Source of the DNA: Ureibacillus chungkukjangi | GTDB taxonomy: Bacteria; Bacillota; Bacilli; Bacillales_A; Planococcaceae | Reading direction: 5' to 3' | NCBI RefSeq assembly: GCF_003217295.1 | Contig: NZ_QJTJ01000009.1 | Coordinates: 1-64,000 of the forward strand | DNA length: 64,000 bases | In this document: piece after piece, positions 17,248 to 26,799 of the stretch | Layout of the letters: the number at the start of each line of letters is the position of its first letter | Position numbering within the stretch: the first letter of the stretch is position 1 | Made by a program: the position numbers and the translations under genes | The notes under the pieces: model-generated | Database searches by the model: none | What the model was told of the DNA's origin: nothing | The model's input: the letters and a program-made list of their open reading frames with translations, nothing else

Positions 17248-19089
17248 TTACTCAGCGAATTTTTTCTTTTTCGCTTGTTTTTCACGTTCGTTTTTATCTA
17301 GAACTTGTTTACGTAAACGGATAGATTCAGGTGTTACTTCTAAGTACTCATCTTCATCTAAGAATTCTAGTGCTTCTTCAAGCGTTAAAATACGAGGACG
17401 TTTAATAACGTTCGTTGCATCTTTTGTTGCTGAACGTACATTTGTTTTTTGTTTCATTTTTGTAATGTTAACCGTAATATCGTTGTCACGGTTGTTTTCA
17501 CCAACGATCATACCTTCGTAAATTTCAGTACCTGGTTCAACAAATAGTGTACCACGGTCTTCAATTTGCATCATTCCATAAGTAGTTGCTTTTCCTGTTT
17601 CCATAGAAACAAGTGCACCTTGGTGACGCCCACCTACACGGCCTGCAACTACTGGCTGATAAGAATCAAACGTATGGTTAATGATACCGAAACCTTTTGT
17701 TAATGACATGAATTCAGTTGTATAACCGATTAATCCACGAGCTGGAACCATGAAGATTAAACGAACTTGTCCGTTTCCTTCATTGATCATATCCAACATT
17801 TCACCTTTACGGTTACCAAGAGATTCGATAATTGAACCAACGCTGTCTTCAGGAACATCGATTTGTACGCGTTCAATTGGTTCTGATTTTACGCCATCAA
17901 TTTCACGAATGATTACTTGTGGTTTAGACACTTGTAATTCATAGCCTTCACGACGCATGTTTTCGATTAAGATCGATAAGTGAAGCTCACCACGACCTGA
18001 TACGATCCAAGCATCTGGTGAATCTGTATCTTCTACACGTAGAGATACGTCTGTTTGTAATTGAGAACGAAGACGCTCTTCAATTTTTCTTGAAGTAATC
18101 CATTTTCCTTCGCGACCTGCGAATGGAGAGTTATTTACTAAGAAAGTCATTTGTAAAGTAGGCTCGTCGATACGTAATGGTGTTAACGCCTCTTGGTGCT
18201 CTACTGGACAAACTGTTTCACCAACGTTGATTTCTTCCATACCCGATACGGCAATTAAATCACCAGAGTATGCTTCTTGGATTTCTTCGCGTTTTAAACC
18301 GAAGAAACCAAAGATTTTAGTTACACGGAAGTTTTTCACAGAGCCATCAAGTTTCATAAGTGCTACTTGTTGACCTACATGGATTTTCCCGCGGAATACA
18401 CGACCAATACCAATACGTCCAACGAAGTCATTATAGTCAAGTAATGCTACTTGGAATTGTAATGGCTCTTCAGTTGTATCTTGTGGTGCTGGGATATGCT
18501 CGATAATTGATTCAAATAATGATTTCATATTTTCTTCTTGTTTAGATGGGTCTGAATCTAAAGAAGCAGTACCATTTACACCAGAAGCAAATACTACAGG
18601 GAATTCTAATTGATCTTCGTCAGCACCTAATTCGATAAGTAAGTCAACTACTTCGTCAACTACCTCGTCAGGACGAGCTGAATCTTTATCCACTTTGTTT
18701 ACTACAACAATTGGTGTTAATTTTTGTTCTAATGCTTTTTTCAATACAAAGCGTGTTTGAGGCATACAACCTTCATATGCATCAACTACTAGTAAAACGC
18801 CATCTACCATTTTTAAGATACGTTCTACTTCTCCACCGAAATCAGCATGTCCAGGTGTATCAAGGATATTAATTCTTGTACCTTCATAGTTTACAGCTGT
18901 ATTTTTAGCAAGGATTGTAATCCCGCGTTCACGTTCGATATCATTTGAGTCCATTGCACGTTCTTCTACATGTTCATTTGTACGAAAAGTTCCTGATTGC
19001 TTTAACAATTGGTCTACTAATGTTGTTTTCCCATGGTCAACGTGGGCGATAATTGCGATATTGCGTATATCTTCGCGTAACTTTGTCAT
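17248..19089 (-). CDS. typA: Ribosome-associated GTPase TypA/BipA
   Basis: This 613-residue translational GTPase acts on the ribosome and in 50S assembly. The G domain shows G1 AHVDHGKTT (residues 15-23), the switch I/G2 region RERGITI, G3 [14 protein letters not shown] and G4 NKVDKD. EF-Tu-like domain II, EF-G-like domains III and V, and the TypA-specific C-terminal domain ending in a lysine-rich KQAKKKKF tail follow. Length is normal. The ATG is preceded by a GGAGTGG-type site. It is upstream of ylaH, matching Bacillus synteny. Confidence 0.96.
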   Translation of the reverse strand: MTKLREDIRNIAIIAHVDHGKTTLVDQLLKQSGTFRTNEHVEERAMDSNDIERERGITILAKNTAVNYEGTRINILDTPGHADFGGEVERILKMVDGVLLVVDAYEGCMPQTRFVLKKALEQKLTPIVVVNKVDKDSARPDEVVDEVVDLLIELGADEDQLEFPVVFASGVNGTASLDSDPSKQEENMKSLFESIIEHIPAPQDTTEEPLQFQVALLDYNDFVGRIGIGRVFRGKIHVGQQVALMKLDGSVKNFRVTKIFGFFGLKREEIQEAYSGDLIAVSGMEEINVGETVCPVEHQEALTPLRIDEPTLQMTFLVNNSPFAGREGKWITSRKIEERLRSQLQTDVSLRVEDTDSPDAWIVSGRGELHLSILIENMRREGYELQVSKPQVIIREIDGVKSEPIERVQIDVPEDSVGSIIESLGNRKGEMLDMINEGNGQVRLIFMVPARGLIGYTTEFMSLTKGFGIINHTFDSYQPVVAGRVGGRHQGALVSMETGKATTYGMMQIEDRGTLFVEPGTEIYEGMIVGENNRDNDITVNITKMKQKTNVRSATKDATNVIKRPRILTLEEALEFLDEDEYLEVTPESIRLRKQVLDKNEREKQAKKKKFAE

Positions 19090-19232
19090 TATTCCACTCC
19101 ATATTCTTTTTTCATATGATTAACTGTGTTATTATAGCACAAGAAGTTCATATTGTCTTTTCATGTTTTTTTACAATTCGACAATATTGTAGATTATTCC
19201 ATTATACATACATACTAAGGAGGCATATTTCC

Positions 19233-19418
19233 ATGAATAAAGCGAAAGCTGTCATGTTTATTTTTGCGGTCGCTGCGATGTTATCCATGATTTCTATCGG
19301 GTATGCAATTGCAGCAAAAACAGTACTCGGAGCGATTGCAGGTCTTGTCGCATTATGCGCTGTAATGTTCATCGGGTTCAAGATGAAACGTAAATTCCGT
19401 GAACAAAATCTATTATAA
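19233..19418 (+). CDS. ylaF: YlaF-like small membrane protein
   Basis: This 61-residue protein has two hydrophobic helices (about 6-27 and 32-50) and a basic tail KMKRKFREQ. AAGGAGG is 8 bases before ATG 19233; an open frame running in from further upstream has no ribosome site. It is divergent from typA, as in B. subtilis ylaF-ylaG. Function unknown. Confidence 0.82.
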   Translation: MNKAKAVMFIFAVAAMLSMISIGYAIAAKTVLGAIAGLVALCAVMFIGFKMKRKFREQNLL

Positions 19419-19464
19419 AGCAATACATTTAGACTGCCACATGTAAATGAATTAATTCATATGT

Positions 19465-19508
19465 AAAACACGATTTTGTTGAAGTTTTTTAACAAATCGT
19501 GTTTTTTT
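19465..19508 (+). terminator. Terminator of ylaF
   Basis: AAAACACGATTT (19465-19476) pairs with AAATCGTGTTTT (19494-19505), with a TGTT/AACA extension inside and a T run after it. It is probably also usable from the minus strand. Confidence 0.88.
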
Positions 19509-19558
19509 CTAAATAAAAAGTAGAAAACAAATGCTGAATTTGCCTTCTACTCTTGATT

Positions 19559-20350
19559 TTATTTTTCTTCGATATAATTTTTTAAAATTTCTTGGTGGAT
19601 GGATGGGTTCGCGATGATGAAAGTATCCTGTGCTAATAAGCTAGAAGGCTCCCCTTTTAAATTTGTCGCAATTGCCCCTACTTCTTTAGCAATTATTGTT
19701 CCTCCACCAATATCCCAAGGAGACAGCCTCATGGAAATATAAGCATCTAATTTGCCGCTGACCACAAAGGCAATTTCCATCGCAGCTGACCCATAGGATC
19801 TTGTTCCTCTTACTTTATGAACCAATTCAATCATCTTCTCGTGGTTTACACGTCTATTCGGTGCAATCCAGCTAGCGTTTATTCCAATGACAGCTTCCTC
19901 TAAAGGCAGGGGATTTAGCCTCCTTAATGGGGAATCATTATACCATGCACCCTCCCCTTCGATAGCATAAAACAAATCCTCTCTCATCACATCTAATATG
20001 TACCCAAGCTTTCCTATACCGTCTACAAAAAAACCGATTGTAATCATGAAATGGCGATGCTGCTTCACGAAATTCATAGTTCCATCGATTGGGTCGATAA
20101 TCCAAACTGAACCATCTAAAGATTCAATTCCTTCCCCCATTCCTTCTTCTCCTAAAATTTTATGGTTAGGATTAAAGGCTTTGATTTTATCGATAAAAAA
20201 CAATTCCGTTTCTCGATCTATATTAGTCACTAGATCATTCGCATCTGCTTTTGTCTCAACCTTAATATCATAAGAGAAGGCATCCCTAATTCTCTTTCCT
20301 GCTTCAAAAATAATATCCTTGGCAAACTGGTCTATTTCACGTAAATCCAC
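19559..20350 (-). CDS. suhB: Inositol monophosphatase family protein (YktC/SuhB)
   Basis: This 263-residue member of the Mg-dependent inositol/3'-phosphonucleotide phosphatase family contains the metal-binding motifs GEEG (about 67-70) and WIIDPIDGTMNFV (about 83-95), plus the C-terminal SPWDIGGGTIIAKEVG. All catalytic acidic residues are present. In B. subtilis the syntenic gene is yktC, an inositol-1-phosphatase. Real substrates in bacilli may include other sugar or nucleotide monophosphates. It is monocistronic, next to the ykzI-like gene. Confidence 0.92.
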   Translation of the reverse strand: MDLREIDQFAKDIIFEAGKRIRDAFSYDIKVETKADANDLVTNIDRETELFFIDKIKAFNPNHKILGEEGMGEGIESLDGSVWIIDPIDGTMNFVKQHRHFMITIGFFVDGIGKLGYILDVMREDLFYAIEGEGAWYNDSPLRRLNPLPLEEAVIGINASWIAPNRRVNHEKMIELVHKVRGTRSYGSAAMEIAFVVSGKLDAYISMRLSPWDIGGGTIIAKEVGAIATNLKGEPSSLLAQDTFIIANPSIHQEILKNYIEEK

Positions 20351-20447
20351 TTAACCCCCACCTATCCCTATTCATCGTTACTAGGTGTTATCTATATAAG
20401 AGACACCCAATTATTCGAAAAATTCTTTATTTATCCATTAGTATAAC

Positions 20448-20490
20448 AAAAATCACTTGCAGTCAAAATGAATGCAAGTGATTTTTATAA
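20448..20490 (-). terminator. Terminator of the ykzI-like gene
   Basis: A perfect 14 bp stem pairs 20448-20461 with 20473-20486 around an 11-base loop. A/T-rich flanks give a U run on the minus strand, 14 bases after the stop codon. Confidence 0.88.
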
Positions 20491-20503
20491 AAATATTAAC
20501 TTG

Positions 20504-20701
20504 TTACACATATGCGTGGAGACCATCTAATTCATCCTGTATTTCCTTTAAACGTTTTTTACTTTTCTCCATTTCGTTTTCATCCTTATCTTGCATTGCA
20601 ATATATAAGGAGGCAAGCTCATAATCGAGCTCAAGACGTAAAACGTGTTCATATTGCTTTTCAATATCAACTTTACGTATAATTTTAATCATCTGTTTCA
20701 T
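20504..20701 (-). CDS. Small hypothetical protein, YkzI-like by position
   Basis: This is a 65-residue, highly charged, probably helical/coiled-coil protein (KNxxKSKKRLKEIQDELDGL pattern toward the C-terminus) with no cysteines or membrane segment. It lies between the suhB/yktC gene and yktB, exactly where B. subtilis has ykzI, so I regard it as the counterpart on synteny alone. AGGGAAGTGA lies just before its ATG and it has its own strong terminator. Function unknown. Confidence 0.75.
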   Translation of the reverse strand: MKQMIKIIRKVDIEKQYEHVLRLELDYELASLYIAMQDKDENEMEKSKKRLKEIQDELDGLHAYV

Positions 20702-20821
20702 AGTAAATCACTTCCCTTTCATATTTATAAAAATTTTAGTCTCATGAAATGGTTTGTTACAAAATTTTTCCCAAAAAGCAGATAAAATAAACATGTAAAT
20801 CAAAGAGGGGGCACAAATATA

Positions 20822-21448
20822 ATGAACAAAATTAAATGGACAAACAAAGACTTCGAGGTTTTCGAAATCGATGGTTTAGAACAGCGAATGGAAGCTCTAA
20901 CTACTGTTGTTCGCCCGAAGTTCCAAGAATTAGGTGACATGTTTTCAAGTTACTTTAGCGCTAAAACGGGTGATGAATTCTTTCCTCATGTTGCGAAGCA
21001 TGCTAGAAGAACAATCAATCCACCTAAAGATTCATGGGTAGCATTTGCTCCTTATAAGCGTGGATATAAATCTCTTCCTCATTTTCAAATTGGGCTTTGG
21101 AATACACATTTATTCATTATTGTGGCAATTATTTATGAAGCACCGCAAAAATCTGAAATGGCAGATCGTTTATTAAATGCTAAAGAGCTATTTGATAAGC
21201 TTCCTGACTCATTTATCCTTTCCGGTGATCATATGTCACAAGACTCAATTTCTCTAAAAACAGGGCGTGAAAAACAGCTGGAAGAATTATTAATTCGATT
21301 AAGAGATGTTAAAAAAGGTGAGTTCCTTGTCGGTCGTCACATTTCCCGAGAAGAGGCAATCAATCTTTCATCGGAACAATTCTTACAACTAACTGAAGAA
21401 ACATTTGAAGCATTAATGCCAATTTATAACACTATAATTGGAAAGTAG
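20822..21448 (+). CDS. yktB: YktB / DUF1054 family protein
   Basis: This is a 208-residue soluble protein of the UPF0637/DUF1054 family. Visible family blocks are FPHVAKHARRTINPPKDSWVAF, RGYKSLPHFQIGLW and FDKLPDSFILSGDHM. AGAGGGGG precedes the ATG by 9 bases. It is a single gene, divergent from the ykzI-like gene, followed by a long hairpin. No enzymatic activity is established for the family. Confidence 0.92.
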   Translation: MNKIKWTNKDFEVFEIDGLEQRMEALTTVVRPKFQELGDMFSSYFSAKTGDEFFPHVAKHARRTINPPKDSWVAFAPYKRGYKSLPHFQIGLWNTHLFIIVAIIYEAPQKSEMADRLLNAKELFDKLPDSFILSGDHMSQDSISLKTGREKQLEELLIRLRDVKKGEFLVGRHISREEAINLSSEQFLQLTEETFEALMPIYNTIIGK

Positions 21449-21452
21449 CTAC

Positions 21453-21493
21453 TTTTAAAGGCAAAGGTTAGAATCTAACTTTTGCCTTTAAAA
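21453..21493 (+). terminator. Hairpin after yktB, probable terminator
   Basis: A 20 bp stem with one G-T position pairs 21453-21472 with 21474-21493 around a one-base loop. The U tract is weak (TTT within the stem, then A residues), so it may work as a terminator or as a 3'-end protecting stem. Confidence 0.65.
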
Positions 21494-21826
21494 AACGCTT
21501 ATATACGACTTCTCAGCTAAATCCTGATTTAAGTAATTTAAAGCAATTTCTAGAGAAGTTCGTGTTTTGCTTTTGGTGTGTTGTATAATTAATATGCACA
21601 AGATACTGACAAACATTACATATTTCAACTAATTCTTTTTAAATTTTTTAAGCTGCTTATTAATAAGCCTGCAAATCTGCACTGTAGAAAATATGCTTCT
21701 TAAATCCACTTATATCCCCCTTTTTCTTTAGTAAAAAAAATCCCAAAAAATTCAAGATGATTTAAATGAAAAATATACGGGTAAAGTCCTAGGACATTAT
21801 TCTACATATTTAAGGGGTGTTTTGAA
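21494..21826. other. Promoter-sized interval upstream of the FAD oxidoreductase
   Basis: About 330 AT-rich bases without a credible ORF. A -10-like TATAAT occurs near 21585. The only other clear signal is AAGGGGTG ahead of the downstream TTG start. Confidence 0.5.
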
Positions 21827-23065
21827 TTGAATCTTTATAATGGAACCTTATATTGGCCAACAACACTTACTACTCAATTTAGTGTAAAAACTGCAAAACA
21901 AGCAAAAAAGCTATATGACGCTGTTATCATCGGAGGCGGAATGTCTGGCTGTTTAACTGCCTATAAGCTTATGAAGCAGGGCTTATCCGTCGCTATATTG
22001 GAAGGTAAGAAATTTGGACAAGGAAGCACAGCGGCAAATACCGGTTTACTGCAATATTCAAGCGATATTATGCTATCAGAGCTTATCCAACAAATCGGTG
22101 AAAAGGAAGCAGTACAGTTTTATAAATTATGTTTTGAGGCCTTGGACGATATAGAGAGCATAGTAAATGAATTGCCTGATGAGGTGGATTTTGTACGTAG
22201 ACCAAGTATCTATTATGCTAGCGATAATGCAGATGTAAAAAAACTGCGCAAGGAATATGAAACACTGTATAAAAACAATTTCCCATGTGAATTTTGGGAC
22301 GAGCCAACACTAGAATCCTATATGCATTTTAATAAGCCAGCTGCCATCATTACTTATCAGGATGCAGAAATAAACCCATTAAAATTTATCACTAGCTTAT
22401 TGAATTATTTACAGGATAATGGTGTTGATTTATTTGAAAATACAACCGTATGTAATACATCCTATGAAAATCAGATAGTTCAGCTTAAAACCTCCAGCCT
22501 TTCCTTCAGGGCTAAAGATGTCATATATACAATTGGCTATGAAAAAAAGCAAAATGCCAAAAAAGAAGAGACGAAATTTAATAGGTCCTATGTTATGGTA
22601 ACAAAACCAATCCAATCTGATTCTAATTGGCATAACAAAGCATTGATTTGGGAAACAAAGAGACCATATCTGTATTTACGCACTACTGCTGAAGGAGCTA
22701 TCATGGTAGGTGGAATGGATGAAAATATATCAGAGGCTCCAATAGATGAAAAGGTAATTGAGGACTGTGCAGAGAAGTTATTAAAGCAAACGAAGGCATT
22801 ATTCCCTCACTTAGATTTAGAGATTGATTATTGCTATGCCGCCACCTTTGCAGAAACGAAGGATCAATTGCCATTTATCGGTACTCATCCGACAAAGCCT
22901 CACCATTATTATCTGCTTGGTTATGGCGGAAACGGAACTGTATACAGTACACTTGGTTCTAAAATAATATGTGACTTAATAACTGAAAAAGAAAACGATG
23001 CTGCAGATATGCTCTCTCTCAAAAGAAAGGACATTCAAAGCAAGCCATTTTCATCAATAGCATAA
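21827..23065 (+). CDS. FAD-dependent oxidoreductase, DAO (glycine/D-amino-acid oxidase) superfamily
   Basis: This 412-residue flavoprotein begins with a 30-residue lead, then the dinucleotide-binding fold AVIIGGGMSGCLTAYKLMKQG (about 32-52), and ends with LPFIGTHPTKPHHYYLLGYGGNG, the C-terminal FAD contact typical of DAO-type enzymes. No Rieske domain is fused. The short N-terminal lead with LYWPTT resembles YgaF/GlxB-like oxidases that act beside Rieske proteins, but the substrate is unknown. It starts at TTG with AAGGGGTG about 9 bases upstream. It lies alone between yktB and yktA, which adjoin in B. subtilis, so it is probably an insertion in this lineage. Confidence 0.85.
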   Translation: MNLYNGTLYWPTTLTTQFSVKTAKQAKKLYDAVIIGGGMSGCLTAYKLMKQGLSVAILEGKKFGQGSTAANTGLLQYSSDIMLSELIQQIGEKEAVQFYKLCFEALDDIESIVNELPDEVDFVRRPSIYYASDNADVKKLRKEYETLYKNNFPCEFWDEPTLESYMHFNKPAAIITYQDAEINPLKFITSLLNYLQDNGVDLFENTTVCNTSYENQIVQLKTSSLSFRAKDVIYTIGYEKKQNAKKEETKFNRSYVMVTKPIQSDSNWHNKALIWETKRPYLYLRTTAEGAIMVGGMDENISEAPIDEKVIEDCAEKLLKQTKALFPHLDLEIDYCYAATFAETKDQLPFIGTHPTKPHHYYLLGYGGNGTVYSTLGSKIICDLITEKENDAADMLSLKRKDIQSKPFSSIA

Positions 23066-23106
23066 GCACATATTTATAATACTTATTATTAGAATCTCCT
23101 ACATTA

Positions 23107-23162
23107 AAAAGAGGGTAATCGCACAGAATGTTTATTAACGTTCTATGGAATCACCCTCTTTT
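23107..23162. terminator. Bidirectional terminator between the FAD oxidoreductase and yktA
   Basis: AAAAGAGGGT (23107-23116) pairs with ACCCTCTTTT (23153-23162), with a second inner stem around an AGAATG/CGTTCT pair. A and T runs flank both sides between convergent genes. Confidence 0.85.
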
Positions 23163-23165
23163 AAT

Positions 23166-23435
23166 TTACATTTTAATAATTTTGCCGTCTTCTTGTTCCT
23201 TCGTCAGCTTTACAACTCTGTAGCTTACATAGCCACTTGCTTCCTCAAACTCGCGAAATACTGTTTTTTCCTCAGCCTGGGAAGGCACTATTTCTTTAAA
23301 TCGACGATATCTCGAAAGCATATCTTCTCTTTTAATTCCTTTTTCATAGGCTTGTTCAACGCCCTCAAAAAAGCGAATAACATCTACAATTTCTACTGTT
23401 GACCAATCTGTTGAAAATGGATATGAATATTCCAT
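23166..23435 (-). CDS. yktA: YktA / UPF0223 family protein
   Basis: This is an 89-residue soluble helical protein of UPF0223. Diagnostic blocks are the N-terminal [19 protein letters not shown], the central [23 protein letters not shown] and [11 protein letters not shown]. It is downstream of the nitronate monooxygenase-like gene by 22 bases, so possibly cotranscribed. Function unknown in the family. Confidence 0.92.
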   Translation of the reverse strand: MEYSYPFSTDWSTVEIVDVIRFFEGVEQAYEKGIKREDMLSRYRRFKEIVPSQAEEKTVFREFEEASGYVSYRVVKLTKEQEDGKIIKM

Positions 23436-23457
23436 AGAAAGACCCTACTTTCTTCAT

Positions 23458-24417
23458 TTAATGTCCCCATTTTACTCTGATTTCTTCTGCTTGTACAACC
23501 ATTCGGCTAATAAGCTCCTGTACTGTAGGCACATCTTGTATCATCCCAGCTACTTGTCCTGCCCACCCAAAACCGTTCTGCCCATCACCTTCATATATAA
23601 ATCTCTTATTGGCCTCTCCACTTATATACTCCTTTAAGGCCTCATAGGTTGGAGAAGCTTTTTCAATCTCTATTATTTTATCTGTAAAATTATTTTTTAG
23701 GCAGCGTGCTGGTGCTCCAATCGAACGCTTTATAATAGTAGTATCTGACTCAGTACTATTTAATAAGCTTTCAATGTATGCACGAGATGCATGGACACAT
23801 TCCTTCGTTGCTATAAAGCGTGTTCCCATTTCAATTCCTTCTGCCCCTAATGCATGCGCTGCCATCCACCCTCTACCGTCACCAATGCCTCCTGAAGCAA
23901 TTACAGGAATGGAGACACTATCTACTACCTGAGGAACAAGCACCATTGTTCCTACATCATCACGGCCTAAGTGACCCCCACCTTCTTGACCAACAACCAT
24001 TACAGCATCCGCCCCAAGCTCTTCAGCCTTTTTAGCTTGTCTTCTCGCTGCCACCAATACTAATTTTTTAATGCTTGTCCCCTTTAATAAATCAAAAATC
24101 GGTGCTGGATTTCCTCCTGTCATGGAAATGACCGGCACATTTTCATCTATTGCAACCTTCACCATTTCCTCATAGCCTTTACCATGCATACCAATAGCAA
24201 AGTTTACACCAAATGGCCGATCTGTTTTTTCACGCACCTTATATATCTCCTCTTTAAGCAATAGAGGAGACTTTAAGCTCATTGCAGTTATTTGACCTAA
24301 ACCTCCAGCATTCGATACAGCTGCTGCTAATTCTGAGTAGGCTAAATAGGCTAATCCCCCTTGAATAATTGGATATTTGATTTCTAGTAACCTTGAAATT
24401 CTTGTATCCCAATTCAA
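23458..24417 (-). CDS. Nitronate monooxygenase / FabK-like FMN enzyme
   Basis: This is a 319-residue TIM-barrel flavoprotein of the 2-nitropropane dioxygenase (NPD) family. Visible signatures are IKYPIIQGGLAYLAYSELAAAVSNAGGLG at the N-terminus, GQEGGGHLGRDDVGT in the middle (flavin/active-site loop) and PVIASGGIGDGRGWMAAHALGAEGIEMGTRF toward the C-terminus. The same fold includes FabK enoyl-ACP reductases, so fatty-acid reduction is an alternative to nitronate detoxification; the GHLGRDD loop favours the NPD side only weakly. TTG start with GGGGG 8 bases upstream. It is upstream of yktA. Confidence 0.85.
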   Translation of the reverse strand: MNWDTRISRLLEIKYPIIQGGLAYLAYSELAAAVSNAGGLGQITAMSLKSPLLLKEEIYKVREKTDRPFGVNFAIGMHGKGYEEMVKVAIDENVPVISMTGGNPAPIFDLLKGTSIKKLVLVAARRQAKKAEELGADAVMVVGQEGGGHLGRDDVGTMVLVPQVVDSVSIPVIASGGIGDGRGWMAAHALGAEGIEMGTRFIATKECVHASRAYIESLLNSTESDTTIIKRSIGAPARCLKNNFTDKIIEIEKASPTYEALKEYISGEANKRFIYEGDGQNGFGWAGQVAGMIQDVPTVQELISRMVVQAEEIRVKWGH

Positions 24418-24560
24418 TTCTTCATCCCCCTTTTTCTTTCTTATAATTAACTACTTCTTTTTAATAGAAAAAAATCCTTTAATTTTTGTAGTCACGAAGT
24501 ACAATAGATGCTATAATTCTTTTTGTTTTCAAAATTATATAAAGCGAGGTGGTACCTGCG

Positions 24561-26030
24561 TTGTCACAGTTAGAGACTCCATTGTTCGACGTATTACTCA
24601 AGCATCGAAATAGACATCCAATACAATTTCATATTCCAGGACATAAAAAAGGTCAAGGGATGGATCCAGCATTTCGTGAGTTCGTCGGCGACAACGTTTT
24701 ATCAATTGATTTAATCAATATTGCTCCACTAGATGACTTACATTCACCAAAAGGCGCGATTAAAGAAGCACAAAGCTTAGCAGCTGAAGCCTTTGGTGCT
24801 GACCATACATTCTTTTCCGTTCAAGGTACTAGTGGCGCCATCATGACGATGATTTTATCCGTCGTTGGTCCAGGTGATAAAATATTGGTACCTCGGAATG
24901 TTCATAAATCAACTATGTCTGCGATTGTTCTATCCGGTGCCATTCCTATTTTTATCCATCCTGAGGTTGATGAAGAATATGGAATAGCACATGGTATTTC
25001 GGCAGAATCAGTTGAAAAAGCATTAAAAACCTATCCAGATGCAAAGGCAATGTTAGTAATAAATCCTACTTATTTTGGCTTTGCAACTGATTTAAAGCGT
25101 ATTGTTGATATTGTACATGCACATAATATCCCTGTTATCGTTGATGAAGCGCATGGCGTACACATTAAATTCCATGATGAGCTACCTTTATCAGCAATGC
25201 AGGCTGGTGCAGATATGGCTGCAACTAGTGTTCATAAGCTTGGCGGATCTATGACACAAAGCTCAGTTTTGAATGTACGTGAAGGTCTTGTTACGGTAAA
25301 TCGAGTACAATCTGTTTTATCGATGTTAACAACAACTTCAACTTCATATCCAATCTTAGCTTCTTTAGACTGTGCTAGACGTCAATTAGCTGTACACGGG
25401 TATGATTTAATAGATGAGGCCATTCGCCTGTCTAAGGACGCGAGAAAACGCATAAATAAGATTCCTCATCTTAAAGTTGCAGGAAGAGAAAAACTTCATT
25501 CATCAGCAACATATGATATGGATCCAACAAAAATCCTTATTAGTGTAAAAGATTTAGGAATTACAGGTCACCAGGCTGAGGAATGGCTCCGTCACAACGC
25601 CAATATCGAAGTCGAATTATCTGACCTTTACAACATCCTTTGTCTAATTACATTAGGTGACACAAAAAAGGAAATAAACTTACTTGTCAATGCATTGCAA
25701 AGAATGTCGCAAACCTTTGAATCGGAGGCTACTCAAAGAGAGACAATTGTTAATGTTCCAGATATACCAGCATTGGCAATGACTCCACGCGATGCATTTT
25801 ATGCCAGTACAGAAGTAATGCCTATAGAAAAATCTGTTGGGTATATTTGCGCAGAGTTTATCATGGTATACCCGCCAGGAATCCCGATTTTCATTCCCGG
25901 GGAAATAATTACCGAGGATAATATTGAATATATTAAAATGAATATTGAAGCTGGGTTACCTGTTCAAGGACCAGAAGATTTATCACTTAAAACAATCCGC
26001 GTCATTAAAGAACGTATGCCTATCATTTAA
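24561..26030 (+). CDS. speA: Arginine decarboxylase (Orn/Lys/Arg decarboxylase family, PLP)
   Basis: This 489-residue PLP-dependent decarboxylase converts arginine to agmatine, the first step of polyamine synthesis in Bacillus. The PLP Lys lies in AATSVHKLGGSMTQSS (about 225). The N-terminal FHIPGHKKGQGMDP and EAFGADHTFFSVQGTSGA blocks and the C-terminal EFIMVYPPGIPIFIPGE match SpeA closely. Start is TTG 24561 with GAGGTGG upstream; a GTG at 24549 would fall inside that site. Length equals B. subtilis SpeA (490). It is the biosynthetic counterpart to the pot importer at 42.5-46.3 kb. Confidence 0.94.
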   Translation: MSQLETPLFDVLLKHRNRHPIQFHIPGHKKGQGMDPAFREFVGDNVLSIDLINIAPLDDLHSPKGAIKEAQSLAAEAFGADHTFFSVQGTSGAIMTMILSVVGPGDKILVPRNVHKSTMSAIVLSGAIPIFIHPEVDEEYGIAHGISAESVEKALKTYPDAKAMLVINPTYFGFATDLKRIVDIVHAHNIPVIVDEAHGVHIKFHDELPLSAMQAGADMAATSVHKLGGSMTQSSVLNVREGLVTVNRVQSVLSMLTTTSTSYPILASLDCARRQLAVHGYDLIDEAIRLSKDARKRINKIPHLKVAGREKLHSSATYDMDPTKILISVKDLGITGHQAEEWLRHNANIEVELSDLYNILCLITLGDTKKEINLLVNALQRMSQTFESEATQRETIVNVPDIPALAMTPRDAFYASTEVMPIEKSVGYICAEFIMVYPPGIPIFIPGEIITEDNIEYIKMNIEAGLPVQGPEDLSLKTIRVIKERMPII

Positions 26031-26051
26031 AGCTTTAAATTTCTACAATAT

Positions 26052-26098
26052 AAAACACGATTCTCCATTACTAACTGATGGAAAATCGTGTTTTTTTA
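26052..26098. terminator. Bidirectional terminator between speA and lrgB
   Basis: AAAACACGATT pairs with AATCGTGTTTT, with an inner CTCCAT/ATGGA-type stem, A-rich on the left and seven T on the right. It lies between convergent genes. Confidence 0.88.
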
Positions 26099-26121
26099 CT
26101 CTATTTGGCCAGCTTTTTACA

Positions 26122-26799
26122 TTAAATAAACAGAAATACAAAGATTGGACAAATCACAGCACCAATTACAGCGCTTAGTCCCATAGATAATGAGCCAATC
26201 GACAAATCCTCTTCCCCATAATCCTTTAGCTTGGAAACCCCTACACCATGGCTTGCACTTCCCATTGAAATCCCTCTTCCAATTGATGAAGTGACCTTTG
26301 AATATTTGTAAACAGCAGGTCCAAATAATGCTCCTGTAAACCCTGCCACCATAACAAATACAGCAGTTAAAGGTGCAATACCACCTATCGTTTCACTTAC
26401 CTGCATCGCAACAGGTGTTGTTAAGGATTTAGGAAGTAAAGTTAAGATCAAATTCGTTTCCATTTTCATGATTTTCAACATGATATATACACTCAATAAT
26501 CCACTTAGCATGGCTATAAAAATACCAGATAGAATCGTATATTTAAATTTCATTATTAATCGCCTTTGGTTATATAGTGGATAAGCTAAAGCCACAACGG
26601 CTGGTCCTAATAAGTGCTGAATGTATTTCCCACCCTCCATATAGTCGGAAAATGGAATATGAAAAACTAATAATGCTGCAACTAACACAAGTGTCGTCGT
26701 TAATATTGGCAATAAAACAGGATATGGATACCTCTTATGAAGCTGATACATCAATAGAAATAGCACCACTGTACTAACGATGAAGATGACTGCCTTCAA
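26122..26799 (-). CDS. lrgB: LrgB/CidB family membrane protein
   Basis: This is a 225-residue multi-spanning protein of the LrgB (YohK) family, with six or more hydrophobic segments and the family blocks YIQHLLGPAVVALAYPLY, LLPKSLTTPVAMQVSE and SHGVGVSKL. The LrgAB/CidAB pair is tied to murein hydrolase control, lysis or small-acid/pyruvate transport. Starts are ambiguous: TTG 26799 has AAGGAGG 9 bases upstream (chosen). ATG 26808 abuts that site, and ATG 26826 has none. It overlaps the end of lrgA, so the two are coupled. Confidence 0.85.
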   Translation of the reverse strand: MKAVIFIVSTVVLFLLMYQLHKRYPYPVLLPILTTTLVLVAALLVFHIPFSDYMEGGKYIQHLLGPAVVALAYPLYNQRRLIMKFKYTILSGIFIAMLSGLLSVYIMLKIMKMETNLILTLLPKSLTTPVAMQVSETIGGIAPLTAVFVMVAGFTGALFGPAVYKYSKVTSSIGRGISMGSASHGVGVSKLKDYGEEDLSIGSLSMGLSAVIGAVICPIFVFLFI

